A stretch of DNA of 44,236 nucleotides from Pseudolysinimonas_A sp965653335 (GTDB lineage: Bacteria > Actinomycetota > Actinomycetes > Actinomycetales > Microbacteriaceae): positions 1-44,236 of the forward strand of contig CBFGZU010000007.1 of the NCBI GenBank assembly GCA_965653335.1, given 5' to 3'. Under the pieces are notes generated by a model. It was not told the origin of the DNA. It made no database searches and worked only from the letters and a program-made list of their open reading frames with translations. Numbering within the stretch: position 1 is the first letter of the stretch; each line of letters opens with the position of its first letter. The position numbers and the translations under genes were made by a program. Below are positions 15,887 through 23,709 of the stretch, in pieces.

Positions 15887-16540
15887 CTAGTCGCCGCCCC
15901 GCCCATGCCAGGTCGCGATGTCGGCGACGTTGCCGTCGGCGTCGATGAACGACCACCACGCGGGGGCATACGTGTCGCCGAGCATCCGGCCGCCGGCATC
16001 CAGCACTGCCTGCACGCGGGCTTCCGCGAGATCGTGCGGCACGGAGACATTCACGTGGATGCGGTTGTGCCCGTCGCGGTGCGGCTTGTCGTTGAACCAG
16101 AACAGCGGGCCGCGGCGCTTCGGGTCGTGCAATTCGTGCGGCAGCCGCTCCTTGTATCCGAGCGCGGCCCTCCAGAACGGCTGCACGGTGTCGAACTTCT
16201 CCGTGTCGATCGCGAGCGTGACGGTCTGCACCGCCGACGGGTCGGCCTCGAGCCCGGCTCCACGGGCGACGACCTGGATGCGCTGGGCGAGCACGACATC
16301 CATCTCGGTGAGCGCCTTTTCGGAGTGCGTCGAGGTGCGGATCGTCACGCTGCGAGCGCGCAGGTCGATGTCGGGATGATGGTCCAGGTCGTCGGCGATC
16401 GCCGCGATCGTGACCGCGAAGGCGGCACCCGCGGAGAACGACGGCGTGCGGTAGACGGTCGACGCACCGCCGGAGACCACCCGCCAATCGTCGATGCCGT
16501 CGGAGTCGTGGAACTGCTTCGCGGTGATGGGGTCGCGCAT
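15887..16540 (-). CDS. Pterin-4a-carbinolamine dehydratase / VOC-domain fusion protein
   Basis: A 217-residue two-domain protein. Residues about 1-95 resemble pterin-4a-carbinolamine dehydratase, with the histidine pair in DDLDHHPDIDLR (H54-H55). Residues about 105-215 form a vicinal-oxygen-chelate (glyoxalase/bleomycin-resistance) domain: VTLAIDTEKFDTVQPFWRAA, GHNRIHVNVSVP, WWSFIDADGNVADIATW. The ATG at 16540 has GGGGAG in front. It lies between the F420 genes on the same strand but is separated from fgd by a repeat-bearing gap. Fusions of this kind are annotated in many actinobacteria; their reaction is not established, so I make no substrate claim. Confidence 0.82.
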   Translation of the reverse strand: MRDPITAKQFHDSDGIDDWRVVSGGASTVYRTPSFSAGAAFAVTIAAIADDLDHHPDIDLRARSVTIRTSTHSEKALTEMDVVLAQRIQVVARGAGLEADPSAVQTVTLAIDTEKFDTVQPFWRAALGYKERLPHELHDPKRRGPLFWFNDKPHRDGHNRIHVNVSVPHDLAEARVQAVLDAGGRMLGDTYAPAWWSFIDADGNVADIATWHGRGGD

Positions 16541-16563
16541 GCTCCCCACGCTACGCCGGGAGC

Positions 16564-16597
16564 GGTTTCGATACACGCGCTACGCGGGCACTCAACC
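16564..16597. repeat. Degenerate copy of a dispersed actinobacterial intergenic repeat
   Basis: The segment containing GGTTTCGATACACGCGCTAC and then GCGGGCACTCAACC resembles a repeat I recall from Microbacteriaceae genomes (GGTTTCGATACGC / GCTACGCGAGC type). It lies between fgd and the dehydratase/VOC gene. It is the only copy seen here, so its repeat status is from memory. Confidence 0.4.
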
Positions 16598-16611
16598 TAC
16601 GGGTCGCGGCG

Positions 16612-17646
16612 CTACTCACCTTGCGGGGCGGGGAGGGCGCGCAACCGGGGGGCGAGGTCGGACTCGAACAAGGCGAGGAAGCGGCGCTGGTCGTGACCGG
16701 GGGCATGGAAGACGAGGTGGGTGAAGCCGGCATCCACGTATTGCTTCACACCCGCCACCACCTCGTCGGGGTCGCTGCCGACGATCCAGCGCGAGGCGAT
16801 CTGCTCGATCGGCAGGGCATCCGCCGCCTTCTCCATCTCGACCGGATCGGTGATGTCGTGCTTCTGCTCTTTGCCCAGGGCGAGCGGCGCCCAGAAGCGG
16901 GTGTTCTCGAGAGCCGCCGCGGCATCCGTGTCGTAGGAGATCTTGATCTCGATCATGCGGTCGATGCCTGCGTAGTCGCGGCCTGCCTTCGCGGCGCCCT
17001 CCTTGACGGCGGGGATGAGCTCGTCGGTGTAGAGCGCCATGCCCTTGCCGGAGGTGCAGATGAAGCCGTCGCCCGCGCGGCCCGCGTAGCGCGCGACCAG
17101 CGGGCCGCCGGCGGCGATGTACACCGGGATCGGCAGCTCGGGGCGGTCGTAGATGGATGCGTCGTGGGTGCTGTAGTACTCGCCCTCGAAGGTCACGCGG
17201 TCGCTCGTCCAGAGCTGGCGCATGAGGTCGACGGATTCGCGGAGGCGCGCGAAGCGTTCCTTGAACTCGGGCCACACCTGCTCGCCGGCACCGCGGAATC
17301 CGGTGGCGATCTCGTTGAGCGCCTCGCCGGTTCCGACGCCGAGGAAGACACGGTCGGGGTAGAGCACCCCCATCGTCGCGAACGCCTGCGCCAGCACCGC
17401 CGGGTTGTAGCGGAACGTCGGCGTCATCACGGAGGTGCCGATGCGGATCTTGCTCGTGCGCTCCCCCACCGCCGCCATCCAGGTCAGCGAGAACGGCGCG
17501 TGCCCGCCCTCGTGACGCCACGGCTGGAAGTGGTCGCTCACGGCGACGCTCTCCATGCCAGCCTGCTCCGCCAGAACCGCGATCTCGACCAGCTCGCGCG
17601 GAGCGAACTGCTCGGCGGACGCCTTGTATCCGAGGGTGATAGCCAT
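16612..17646 (-). CDS. fgd: F420-dependent glucose-6-phosphate dehydrogenase
   Basis: A 344-residue LLM-class enzyme that oxidises glucose-6-phosphate to 6-phosphogluconolactone while reducing F420 to F420H2. The match to mycobacterial Fgd1 is close throughout: LGYKASAEQFAPRELVE, VSDHFQPWRHEGGHAPFSL, FLGVGTGEALNEIATG, IKISYDTD, EMEKAADALPIEQ and LVFHAPGHDQRRFL. The key pocket residues of Fgd1 are present with an offset of one: D38, H39, W43, E108. I chose the ATG at 17646 because the family begins MAxLxLGYKASAEQF; a TTG at 17676 would add ten unalignable residues. Ribosome site is weak. It supplies reduced cofactor for the LLM oxidoreductases. A 67-bp element lies 26 bp upstream. Confidence 0.94.
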   Translation of the reverse strand: MAITLGYKASAEQFAPRELVEIAVLAEQAGMESVAVSDHFQPWRHEGGHAPFSLTWMAAVGERTSKIRIGTSVMTPTFRYNPAVLAQAFATMGVLYPDRVFLGVGTGEALNEIATGFRGAGEQVWPEFKERFARLRESVDLMRQLWTSDRVTFEGEYYSTHDASIYDRPELPIPVYIAAGGPLVARYAGRAGDGFICTSGKGMALYTDELIPAVKEGAAKAGRDYAGIDRMIEIKISYDTDAAAALENTRFWAPLALGKEQKHDITDPVEMEKAADALPIEQIASRWIVGSDPDEVVAGVKQYVDAGFTHLVFHAPGHDQRRFLALFESDLAPRLRALPAPQGE

Positions 17647-17672
17647 ACCCCATTGTCGTCCGGATGCGGTCC

Positions 17673-17739
17673 CCAACTCTCACCCAGACGAGTGGATGAG
17701 GCTCACAAAGCCTCAGGGGTGCCCATCAGTGAGAGTTAG
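17673..17739. repeat. 67-bp inverted-repeat element, copy C
   Basis: Left end CCAACTCTCAC (17673-17683, one base different from copies A and B), right end GTGAGAGTTAG (17729-17739), 45 nt between. The centre carries its own perfect hairpin GAGGCT-CACAA-AGCCTC. It lies between fgd and coaD. Confidence 0.88.
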
Positions 17740-17773
17740 GGCCCACCCGCGTGGCGGCTGAGTCAGCCCGGGT

Positions 17774-18259
17774 TCACTCGGCGGACTGCAGGAACGCGGA
17801 AACCGCCCGCGGCACGTAGGGCGAGACGTCGCCCCCAAGCGACGCCACCTGCCGCACGAGCGAACTCGACACGTGAGCGTGCGCCGGATCGGGCAGCAGA
17901 AAGATCGTCTCCACCCCCGCGAGATCGCGGTTCACGATCGCCATCGGCGTCTCGTACGCGACATCGACCTGCGACCGGATTCCCTTCACGAGAACGCTCG
18001 CGCCGACATCGGTGCAATAGTCGACGAGCAGTCCGACACTCCACGACGTCACGGTGATGTTGCCTGGCAACCCGGCTTCGGCTACCGCCTCCTGGATGAG
18101 GGACACCCGCTGGGTGATCGGCAACAGCGCCGACTTTCCCGGGTTGTGCACGACGAGCACGTGCAGCTCATCGAAGAGTCCTGCGGCCCGCTCGATCACA
18201 TCGAGGTGCCCGAGGGTCACCGGATCGAACGACCCCGGTACGACAGCGATCCGGTTCAC
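17774..18259 (-). CDS. coaD: Phosphopantetheine adenylyltransferase
   Basis: A 161-residue nucleotidyltransferase that joins AMP from ATP to 4'-phosphopantetheine, the penultimate step of coenzyme A synthesis. Nucleotide-binding motif VVPGSFDPVTLGH (T15-G17-H18), then VKGIRSQVDVAYE and the C-terminal HAHVSSSLVRQVASLGGD. Length is typical. The GTG at 18259 gives the standard start NRIAVVPGSFDP. It follows recG on the same strand with a 62-nt gap, a common neighbour pair. Confidence 0.94.
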   Translation of the reverse strand: MNRIAVVPGSFDPVTLGHLDVIERAAGLFDELHVLVVHNPGKSALLPITQRVSLIQEAVAEAGLPGNITVTSWSVGLLVDYCTDVGASVLVKGIRSQVDVAYETPMAIVNRDLAGVETIFLLPDPAHAHVSSSLVRQVASLGGDVSPYVPRAVSAFLQSAE

Positions 18260-18321
18260 GTCGTCACTGTAGCGGAGCACCCCAGGGGGACGTGACGATT
18301 CCTTCCCCGTGGAGCAAAGGG

Positions 18322-20475
18322 TCAGCTCTTCCCCAGGAAAGCCCGCTCCGACTCGTCGAGGCGACGGTCGATCGCCTCGCGCAACGCCTCGTGCAACCGC
18401 AACCCCGGATCGCCCGTGAGGATGCCTTCGGCCACCGCACGGGCATCCTCGATGAGCGCGCCGTCGCGCGACACCCGCAAGAGTTTGAGCGACGACCGGC
18501 CACCCGATTGCGACTCCCCCAGCACGTCGCCTTCGCGCCGCAACTCGAGGTCGGCTTGCGCCAGCTCGAACCCGTCGAGCGTCGCGGCGACCGCATCCAC
18601 CCGCTCCCGCGCGAGCGACACCGGCTCGGCGTGCGTGACGAAGAGGCACAGTCCGGGCGCACTGCCCCGGCCGACCCGGCCCCGCAACTGGTGCAATTGG
18701 GCGATGCCGAACCGGTCGGCGTCGAGCACGACCATCGTCGACGCGTTCGGCACATCGACCCCCACCTCGATGACCGTCGTCGCAACGAGCACATGGATGT
18801 CGCCCGCCGCGAACGCGCGCATCGTGCTGTCCTTCTCTTCGGCGCTCATCCGCCCGTGCAGCACCTCGATGCGCCGCCCGGAGAGACGAGGATGCCGCCG
18901 CAGCTCCTCGATGACGGTGAGCACCGCGGATGGGGGCGGGGCGCCCTCCTCCACCTCGACGGGCGGGTCGTCGGGGTCGTGTTCTTCGACCGTCTTGGCG
19001 TCGATCGCGGGGCAGACGACAAACCCCTGGTGGCCCGCATCCAGCTCTTCCGCGAGCCGTTCCCACACCCGGGCGATCCAGCCGGGATGCTCGGCGAGCC
19101 CGACGACGTGCGAGGCGATCGGCGAGCGGCCCTTCGGCAACTGGGCGATCGTCGACACGTCGAGGTCGCCGAACACCGTCATCGCGACCGTGCGCGGAAT
19201 CGGGGTCGCCGTGAGCACGAGCACGTGCGGGCTCTCCCCCTTGAGTCGCAGCGCCTCCCGCTGGTCGACGCCGAACCGGTGCTGTTCGTCGACGACGACG
19301 AGGCCGAGGTCGGCGAACTGCACCTGATCGCCGAGGAGCGCGTGCGTGCCGACGACGATCGAGGAGCCTCCGGACGCCGCGGCGAGCAACGCGCGACGAC
19401 GGTCGGCGACCGGCAGCTGCCCGGTGATCAGGGTGGGCCGCAGTCGCGCGGAGAGGTCGGGGCCGAGGGTCGCGACGATTGACCGCAGGTGCTGGCCGGC
19501 GAGTACCTCGGTCGGCGCGAGGAACGCCGACTGCCCGCCCGAGTCGGCGACCGCGAGCATCGCCCGCAACGCGACGAGCGTCTTGCCCGACCCGACCTCG
19601 CCTTGCACGAGCCGGTTCATCGGGACGCCCGACGCCAGGTCGGCCTCGATCTGGCCGCCGACAGCCACCTGATCGTCGGTGAGCTCGAACGGCAGCCGAT
19701 CGGCGAACTCGGCCGACATCCGACCGGGCATCCGCGGGGTCGCGGCCCGCGCCCGGTACTGGGCCCGCTGCCGCAGCAGCGACGCTTGCAGCACGAGCGC
19801 CTCGTGAAACCGCAGCGTGCTCTGCGCCTCCCGCCAATCCGCGTCGACCCGCGGTCGGTGGATGAGGCGCAGCGCCTCGCGGAACTCGAGCAGCCCGCGC
19901 TCCTCGCGCACCTCGGCGGGCACCGGATCCTCCAGCGGCGGCAACACATCCATCTGCTGCTGGATGACGCCGCGGATCTTCGTGCCGTCGAGGGCCGACG
20001 TCGCCGCATAGATGGGCATCGGCGCTTCGGCCCACGCCCGGGCCTCCTCGGAGTCGGCGTCGAGATCGTCGGGGAACGCCTCATACACGGGGTGGGTCAG
20101 CTGCCGGGTGGTGCGATACATCCCGACTTTGCCGGCGAAGATGGCGCGCATCCCGGGCTTCAGCCCGAAGACCGCTTTGCGGTTGAAGAACGTGAGCTGC
20201 AGCGTTCCCGTGCCGTCGGTGATGATCACCTCGAACAGTTCGCCGTGGCGGTTGCGCATCGGACGCGACTGGATGCTGCGCACCTCGGCGACGACGGCGA
20301 CCGAGTCGCCGACGCGGAGCGCATCCAGCGGGGTGAGGTCGCCCCGCACCGCGTACCGCCGCGGGTAGTGCGCGAGCAGGTCGCCGACCGTCTCGAAGCC
20401 GAAAGCCTTCGCGAACTGCGGCGCGACTCGCGCGCCGAGCGCCGTCATCAGGCGCGTGTCGAGGGGCGAAGGCAC
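18322..20475 (-). CDS. recG: ATP-dependent DNA helicase RecG
   Basis: A 717-residue replication-fork helicase. An N-terminal wedge/OB domain (residues about 55-155, including EVIITDGTGTLQLTFFN) precedes the helicase core: Walker A GEVGSGKT near residue 295, DEQHRFGVDQR near 400, TATPIPRT near 425, and motif VI-like QLHQLRGRVGRG in the C-terminal half. The GTG at 20475 has GGAGGC just upstream. Full length and no missing motif. It lies upstream of coaD. Confidence 0.95.
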   Translation of the reverse strand: MPSPLDTRLMTALGARVAPQFAKAFGFETVGDLLAHYPRRYAVRGDLTPLDALRVGDSVAVVAEVRSIQSRPMRNRHGELFEVIITDGTGTLQLTFFNRKAVFGLKPGMRAIFAGKVGMYRTTRQLTHPVYEAFPDDLDADSEEARAWAEAPMPIYAATSALDGTKIRGVIQQQMDVLPPLEDPVPAEVREERGLLEFREALRLIHRPRVDADWREAQSTLRFHEALVLQASLLRQRAQYRARAATPRMPGRMSAEFADRLPFELTDDQVAVGGQIEADLASGVPMNRLVQGEVGSGKTLVALRAMLAVADSGGQSAFLAPTEVLAGQHLRSIVATLGPDLSARLRPTLITGQLPVADRRRALLAAASGGSSIVVGTHALLGDQVQFADLGLVVVDEQHRFGVDQREALRLKGESPHVLVLTATPIPRTVAMTVFGDLDVSTIAQLPKGRSPIASHVVGLAEHPGWIARVWERLAEELDAGHQGFVVCPAIDAKTVEEHDPDDPPVEVEEGAPPPSAVLTVIEELRRHPRLSGRRIEVLHGRMSAEEKDSTMRAFAAGDIHVLVATTVIEVGVDVPNASTMVVLDADRFGIAQLHQLRGRVGRGSAPGLCLFVTHAEPVSLARERVDAVAATLDGFELAQADLELRREGDVLGESQSGGRSSLKLLRVSRDGALIEDARAVAEGILTGDPGLRLHEALREAIDRRLDESERAFLGKS

Positions 20476-20507
20476 GCCTCCAGGCTAGTTACCGCCAGAG
20501 TCCGCGC

Positions 20508-21542
20508 TTACAACCAACCTTTGCGTTTGAACACGATGTAGAGCGCGAGACTTGATCCCACCATCGCAAGCAGTGCGGCCGGGTACCCCCACCACTGCCG
20601 CAGCTCCGGCATGACGTCGAAGTTCATCCCGTAGATCGAGCCGATGAGCGATGGGGCGAACAGAATGGCCGCCCAGCCCGAGATACGCCGGGTCTGCTCG
20701 GCTTGTGCATTGCTCGCCTCGGAGAGCCGGTGCGCTTCCTCGTTCTGACGCTGCCCGACGAGCGAGGTGTTGACCGCGAGCACGTCGCGCAGCAGCACGC
20801 GGAACTCCTCGACCTTCTCCCTCGCCTGGGTGACATGATCGGCGATGTCGCGCAGCACCGGAACGAGGTCTTCGTCGACGTGCCCGTCGGCGAAGCCCGC
20901 CGAGAACTGGTCGAGGATGTCGGAGAGCGGCACCACCGCGCGCTGGAACTCGATGACCTCGCGGTTGAGTTCGTAGATGCGCCGAGACACCCGGGGGTCG
21001 CCGCTGAACACCTGGGTCTCGATCTCGTCGATGTCGTTCGCGAGGCCGTCGACCACCGGCCGATAGCCGTCGACGACGGCGTCGACGATCGCGTAGAGCA
21101 CCGCCTCGGTGCCGCCGTGGAGGGCGTCGGGTGTCTCCTCCATGTGGCGGCGCACGATCGAGAGGTCGGGCCCTTCGCTGTGCCGCACGGTGATCACGAA
21201 CCGCGGACCGGCGAAGACGTGCAGTTCGCCGAAGTCGACGTGCTCGACGTCGTCGTCGTAGAGCGCGGCGCGCAGCACGAGGAACAGGGTGTCGCCGTAG
21301 CGCTCCAGTTTGGGGCGCTGGTGGGCGTGCACGGCATCCTCGACGGCGAGTTCGTGCAGTCCGAACTCTTCGGCGAGTTCGGCGAGGAGCGCGCTCTCCG
21401 GGCGGTAGAGGCCGATCCAGGCGAGCGACTCCGGCCGCTCCGCGAGCAGCGCGAACGTCTCGGCGAGCGTCGCTGGCGTCGCGATCCGTTCGCCGTCGAC
21501 GTAGACCGCGTTGTTCACCACTCCCGGTTCGCGCGTTGCCAC
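20508..21542 (-). CDS. corA: CorA-family magnesium/cobalt transporter
   Basis: About 344 residues. A long cytoplasmic alpha/beta and helical funnel domain (NAVYVDGERIATPATLAETF through NEEAHRLSEASNAQAEQTRR) is followed by two C-terminal membrane helices with the selectivity motif YGMNF after the first, and a basic tail KRKGWL. That is the standard CorA architecture, which works as a pentamer admitting Mg2+ or Co2+. The start is unsure: GTG at 21542 is used here; GTG at 21518 and ATG at 21572 are possible, but 21572 lies inside a hairpin element with no good ribosome site. It stands between recG and rsmD, where many relatives have these two genes adjacent. Confidence 0.88.
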   Translation of the reverse strand: MATREPGVVNNAVYVDGERIATPATLAETFALLAERPESLAWIGLYRPESALLAELAEEFGLHELAVEDAVHAHQRPKLERYGDTLFLVLRAALYDDDVEHVDFGELHVFAGPRFVITVRHSEGPDLSIVRRHMEETPDALHGGTEAVLYAIVDAVVDGYRPVVDGLANDIDEIETQVFSGDPRVSRRIYELNREVIEFQRAVVPLSDILDQFSAGFADGHVDEDLVPVLRDIADHVTQAREKVEEFRVLLRDVLAVNTSLVGQRQNEEAHRLSEASNAQAEQTRRISGWAAILFAPSLIGSIYGMNFDVMPELRQWWGYPAALLAMVGSSLALYIVFKRKGWL

Positions 21543-21570
21543 GGACCCATGATGGTGCCCGATCCCCTCC

Positions 21571-21623
21571 ATCCGTGACTTTTCGCTCGGATCGACGCAA
21601 CATCCGAACGAAAAGTCGCGGAT
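21571..21623. repeat. Palindromic element with 22-bp arms (copy 1)
   Basis: Positions 21571-21592 pair with 21602-21623 around a 9-nt loop, with two mismatches (arm ATCCGTGACTTTTCGCTCGG followed by AT). Flanking CCCTCC and GGAGGG extend it after a small bulge. A related element is at 27863-27920, sharing GCGAAAAGTC-GCGGATGGA-type arms. It lies between the divergent corA and rsmD genes. Confidence 0.8.
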
Positions 21624-21643
21624 AAACGGAGGGGGCCGTACCG

Positions 21644-21649
21644 GATACC
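21644..21649 (+). promoter_or_regulatory. rsmD: Candidate -10 box of rsmD (GATACC), leaderless
   Basis: The hexamer ends 8 bp before the GTG at 21658, which predicts transcription starting at or next to the start codon. No ribosome site is present between them. Confidence 0.4.
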
Positions 21650-21657
21650 GTGGCCGG

Positions 21658-22245
21658 GTGACACGCATCATCGCGGGCTTCGCCGGATCGCTGCGGCTCG
21701 CGGTCCCGCCGACGGGCACCCGGCCGACGAGCGACCGGGTGCGCGAGGCGGTGTTCTCGGCGCTCGACGCCCGCGGGGTGCTGCCCGGCGCTCGCGTACT
21801 CGACCTCTATTCCGGATCGGGGGCGCTCGGACTCGAAGCCGCATCGCGGGGTGCCGCGCACGTCACCCTCGTCGACAAGGCCACGGCGGCCCACCGAGCG
21901 ACGAACGACAACGCCGCGCGCATCCGGAAGGCCGCACCGCGCGGCGCCGTGCTCGACATCGTCGTGTCGTCGCAGCCCGTGCAGTCATTCCTCGGGGGTA
22001 GCGCGGCCGGCGCCACCTGGGATGTCGTCTTCCTCGACCCGCCCTACGACCTCGGCGGGCCAGAGCTCGTGCACAACCTCGAAGCTCTTGTGCCGCGGCT
22101 CGCCCCCCGTGCCGTCGTCGTTGTCGAACGATCCGCCCGCGACCGCGAACCCGCATGGCCTGACGGCCTCGACGTCGAGCGCCGCAAGGATTACGGCGAG
22201 ACGGCGGTCTTCTACCTCTCGCCGGCTGAGCGCGCGTCGACGTAG
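21658..22245 (+). CDS. rsmD: 16S rRNA (guanine966-N2)-methyltransferase
   Basis: A 195-residue SAM-dependent methyltransferase that modifies G966 of 16S rRNA during 30S assembly. N-terminal TRIIAGFAGSLRLAVPP and GTRPTSDRVREAVFSAL are typical; SAM-binding motif VLDLYSGSGALGLEAASRG; catalytic VVFLDPPYD. Starts at GTG 21658 with no ribosome site and probably no leader. Its last 34 bases overlap the end of the convergent thiL gene. Length is normal. Confidence 0.93.
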   Translation: MTRIIAGFAGSLRLAVPPTGTRPTSDRVREAVFSALDARGVLPGARVLDLYSGSGALGLEAASRGAAHVTLVDKATAAHRATNDNAARIRKAAPRGAVLDIVVSSQPVQSFLGGSAAGATWDVVFLDPPYDLGGPELVHNLEALVPRLAPRAVVVVERSARDREPAWPDGLDVERRKDYGETAVFYLSPAERAST

Positions 22246-23183
22246 GGATCCCAGCCGCCCCGAGCCGCGAACGGGGTGCCATCGACCGACAGGCCCTCCC
22301 CCGCCAGCACCCGCCCGATGACCCGGAATCCGCGCGGCAGGGCTGTCCCGTTGGGGAAGGTGGCGAGCAGCGCGTGCGCCTCGCCGCCAGTGAGGGATGC
22401 CGGCGACTCGAGCGCGCGCGAATCGATGTCGAGCCGCACCCCCGAAGCCGTCGCGATCCGTCGCCCGTCGATCGCGAGACCGTCGCTCACGTCGAGCATC
22501 GCCGTCGCCCCCGCGAGCGCCGCCGCCGGACCGTCGAGCAGGGGCGGCTCGGGGGCGAGTTGCGCCTCGATCTCCGCCGGGAACTCGCGCCGCACGGCGA
22601 TCGCGCGCGCCGCGTCCGGTGCCCCCGTGTCGTCGACGGCGCGCTCGAACAGCAGCTCGAGCCCGCGAGCGGCGAGGTCGAGAGCGCCCGACACGGCGAC
22701 GACGTCACCGGGCCGCGCGCCGGAACGCAACACGGCATCCCGGCCCTGCAGATCGCCGAGCGCCGTCACCGCGATCGTCAGGGTCGCCGACGATGACAGG
22801 TCGCCGCCGACGACACCGCACCCCGGGGCGAGACGCTCGCACGCGCCGCGCAACCCGTCGGCGATGCCTTCCAGCACCGACACCGGAGTGTCGGCGGGTG
22901 CCGCGACGGCGACGACGAGAGCGGTGGGGAGTGCCCCCATCGCGGCGATGTCCGCGAGGTTGGTCGCGGCCGCCTTCCAGCCGAGATCGTGCGGCGTCGA
23001 CCAGGCGAGCCGGAAGTCGGGGCCGTGGATCATCGTGTCCGTCGTGACGACGAAGCGCCCGTCGGGGGCGCGCAGCACGGCAGCGTCGTCGCCCGGGCCG
23101 AGGATCGTCGCCGACGACTCCGGCAGGCGCGGAAAGATGCGGGCGAGCACGGCCGCCTCGCCGAGTTCGCCGAGCGTCGACAT
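22212..23183 (-). CDS. thiL: Thiamine-monophosphate kinase
   Basis: A 323-residue PurM-like kinase that phosphorylates thiamine monophosphate to the diphosphate cofactor. Motifs: LGPGDDAAVL near residue 28-37, TTDTMIHGPDFR, GWKAAATNLADIAAMGA, GVVGGDLSSS and AMLDVSDGLAIDG. The ATG at 23183 fits the usual N-terminus MSTLGELGE. The 3' end overlaps the rsmD 3' end by 34 bp on the opposite strand. Divergent from the DUF3515 lipoprotein gene. Confidence 0.94.
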   Translation of the reverse strand: MSTLGELGEAAVLARIFPRLPESSATILGPGDDAAVLRAPDGRFVVTTDTMIHGPDFRLAWSTPHDLGWKAAATNLADIAAMGALPTALVVAVAAPADTPVSVLEGIADGLRGACERLAPGCGVVGGDLSSSATLTIAVTALGDLQGRDAVLRSGARPGDVVAVSGALDLAARGLELLFERAVDDTGAPDAARAIAVRREFPAEIEAQLAPEPPLLDGPAAALAGATAMLDVSDGLAIDGRRIATASGVRLDIDSRALESPASLTGGEAHALLATFPNGTALPRGFRVIGRVLAGEGLSVDGTPFAARGGWDPYVDARSAGER

Positions 23184-23193
23184 CCGACCAGGC

Positions 23194-23199
23194 TAGCCT
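23194..23199 (+). promoter_or_regulatory. Candidate -10 box (TAGCCT) of the DUF3515 gene
   Basis: TAGCCT ends 7 bp before the ATG at 23207, so the transcript would begin at the start codon or within one base of it. Confidence 0.4.
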
Positions 23200-23206
23200 G
23201 GAAGCG

Positions 23207-23707
23207 ATGAGATCCCGCCGCCCCGTGCTCGCGCTGGCCGCGGCATCCTTCGCCCTCGTGGTCGGCCTCACCGGCTGCTCACCGGTCGTGTCGATGAGCC
23301 CCGCGGCGGAGTTCTCGAACGACCCCGGATGCGCCGACGCGATCGTGCGGATGCCCGAGGCGATCAGCAGCTACGCACTTCGGCAGACCGACGCGCAGGG
23401 CACAGCGGCGTGGGGCGACCCGACGATCGTGCTGCTGTACTGCGGCGTGCCCGTTCCCGAAGTATCCGACCTGCCGTGCGTTGAGATCGACGGCATCTTC
23501 TGGTTGCGCGAAGAGGTCGACGCGGGATACGCGTTCACCACCTACGGTCGCGACCCGGCGGTGCGCGTCGTGGTCGACCCGGATGCCGTCGGCCCCGGCG
23601 TGGTTCTCGACGAACTCGCGAACGCCGTGTCGTACACGTCGCCCACCGACCGCGAGTGCGTGGATCTCGACGACACCGTCACCGGCGCGGACCCCGCTCA
23701 GGGTTGA
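23207..23707 (+). CDS. DUF3515 family lipoprotein
   Basis: A 166-residue protein with a lipoprotein signal (lipobox LTGC, C24). The rest matches DUF3515: PGCADAIVRMPEAISSYALR, TAAWGDPTIVLLYCGVPVP, DGIFWLREEVDAGYAFTTYG. Five cysteines follow or include the lipid site, so a disulfide outside the membrane is possible. The family is actinobacterial and usually sits beside ddl and thiL, as here; its role is unknown. The stop is two bases from the stop of the convergent ddl. Confidence 0.88.
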   Translation: MRSRRPVLALAAASFALVVGLTGCSPVVSMSPAAEFSNDPGCADAIVRMPEAISSYALRQTDAQGTAAWGDPTIVLLYCGVPVPEVSDLPCVEIDGIFWLREEVDAGYAFTTYGRDPAVRVVVDPDAVGPGVVLDELANAVSYTSPTDRECVDLDDTVTGADPAQG

Positions 23708-23709
23708 CC

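Noticed and set aside
17647..17676. TTG start extending Fgd by ten residues
   Set aside because: The extra residues do not align with the family, and the TTG lies at the edge of a repeat element.
4064..17739. 67-bp elements as CRISPR repeats or insertion-sequence ends
   Set aside because: They are single, scattered, have inverted rather than direct ends, encode nothing, and no target duplication is visible.
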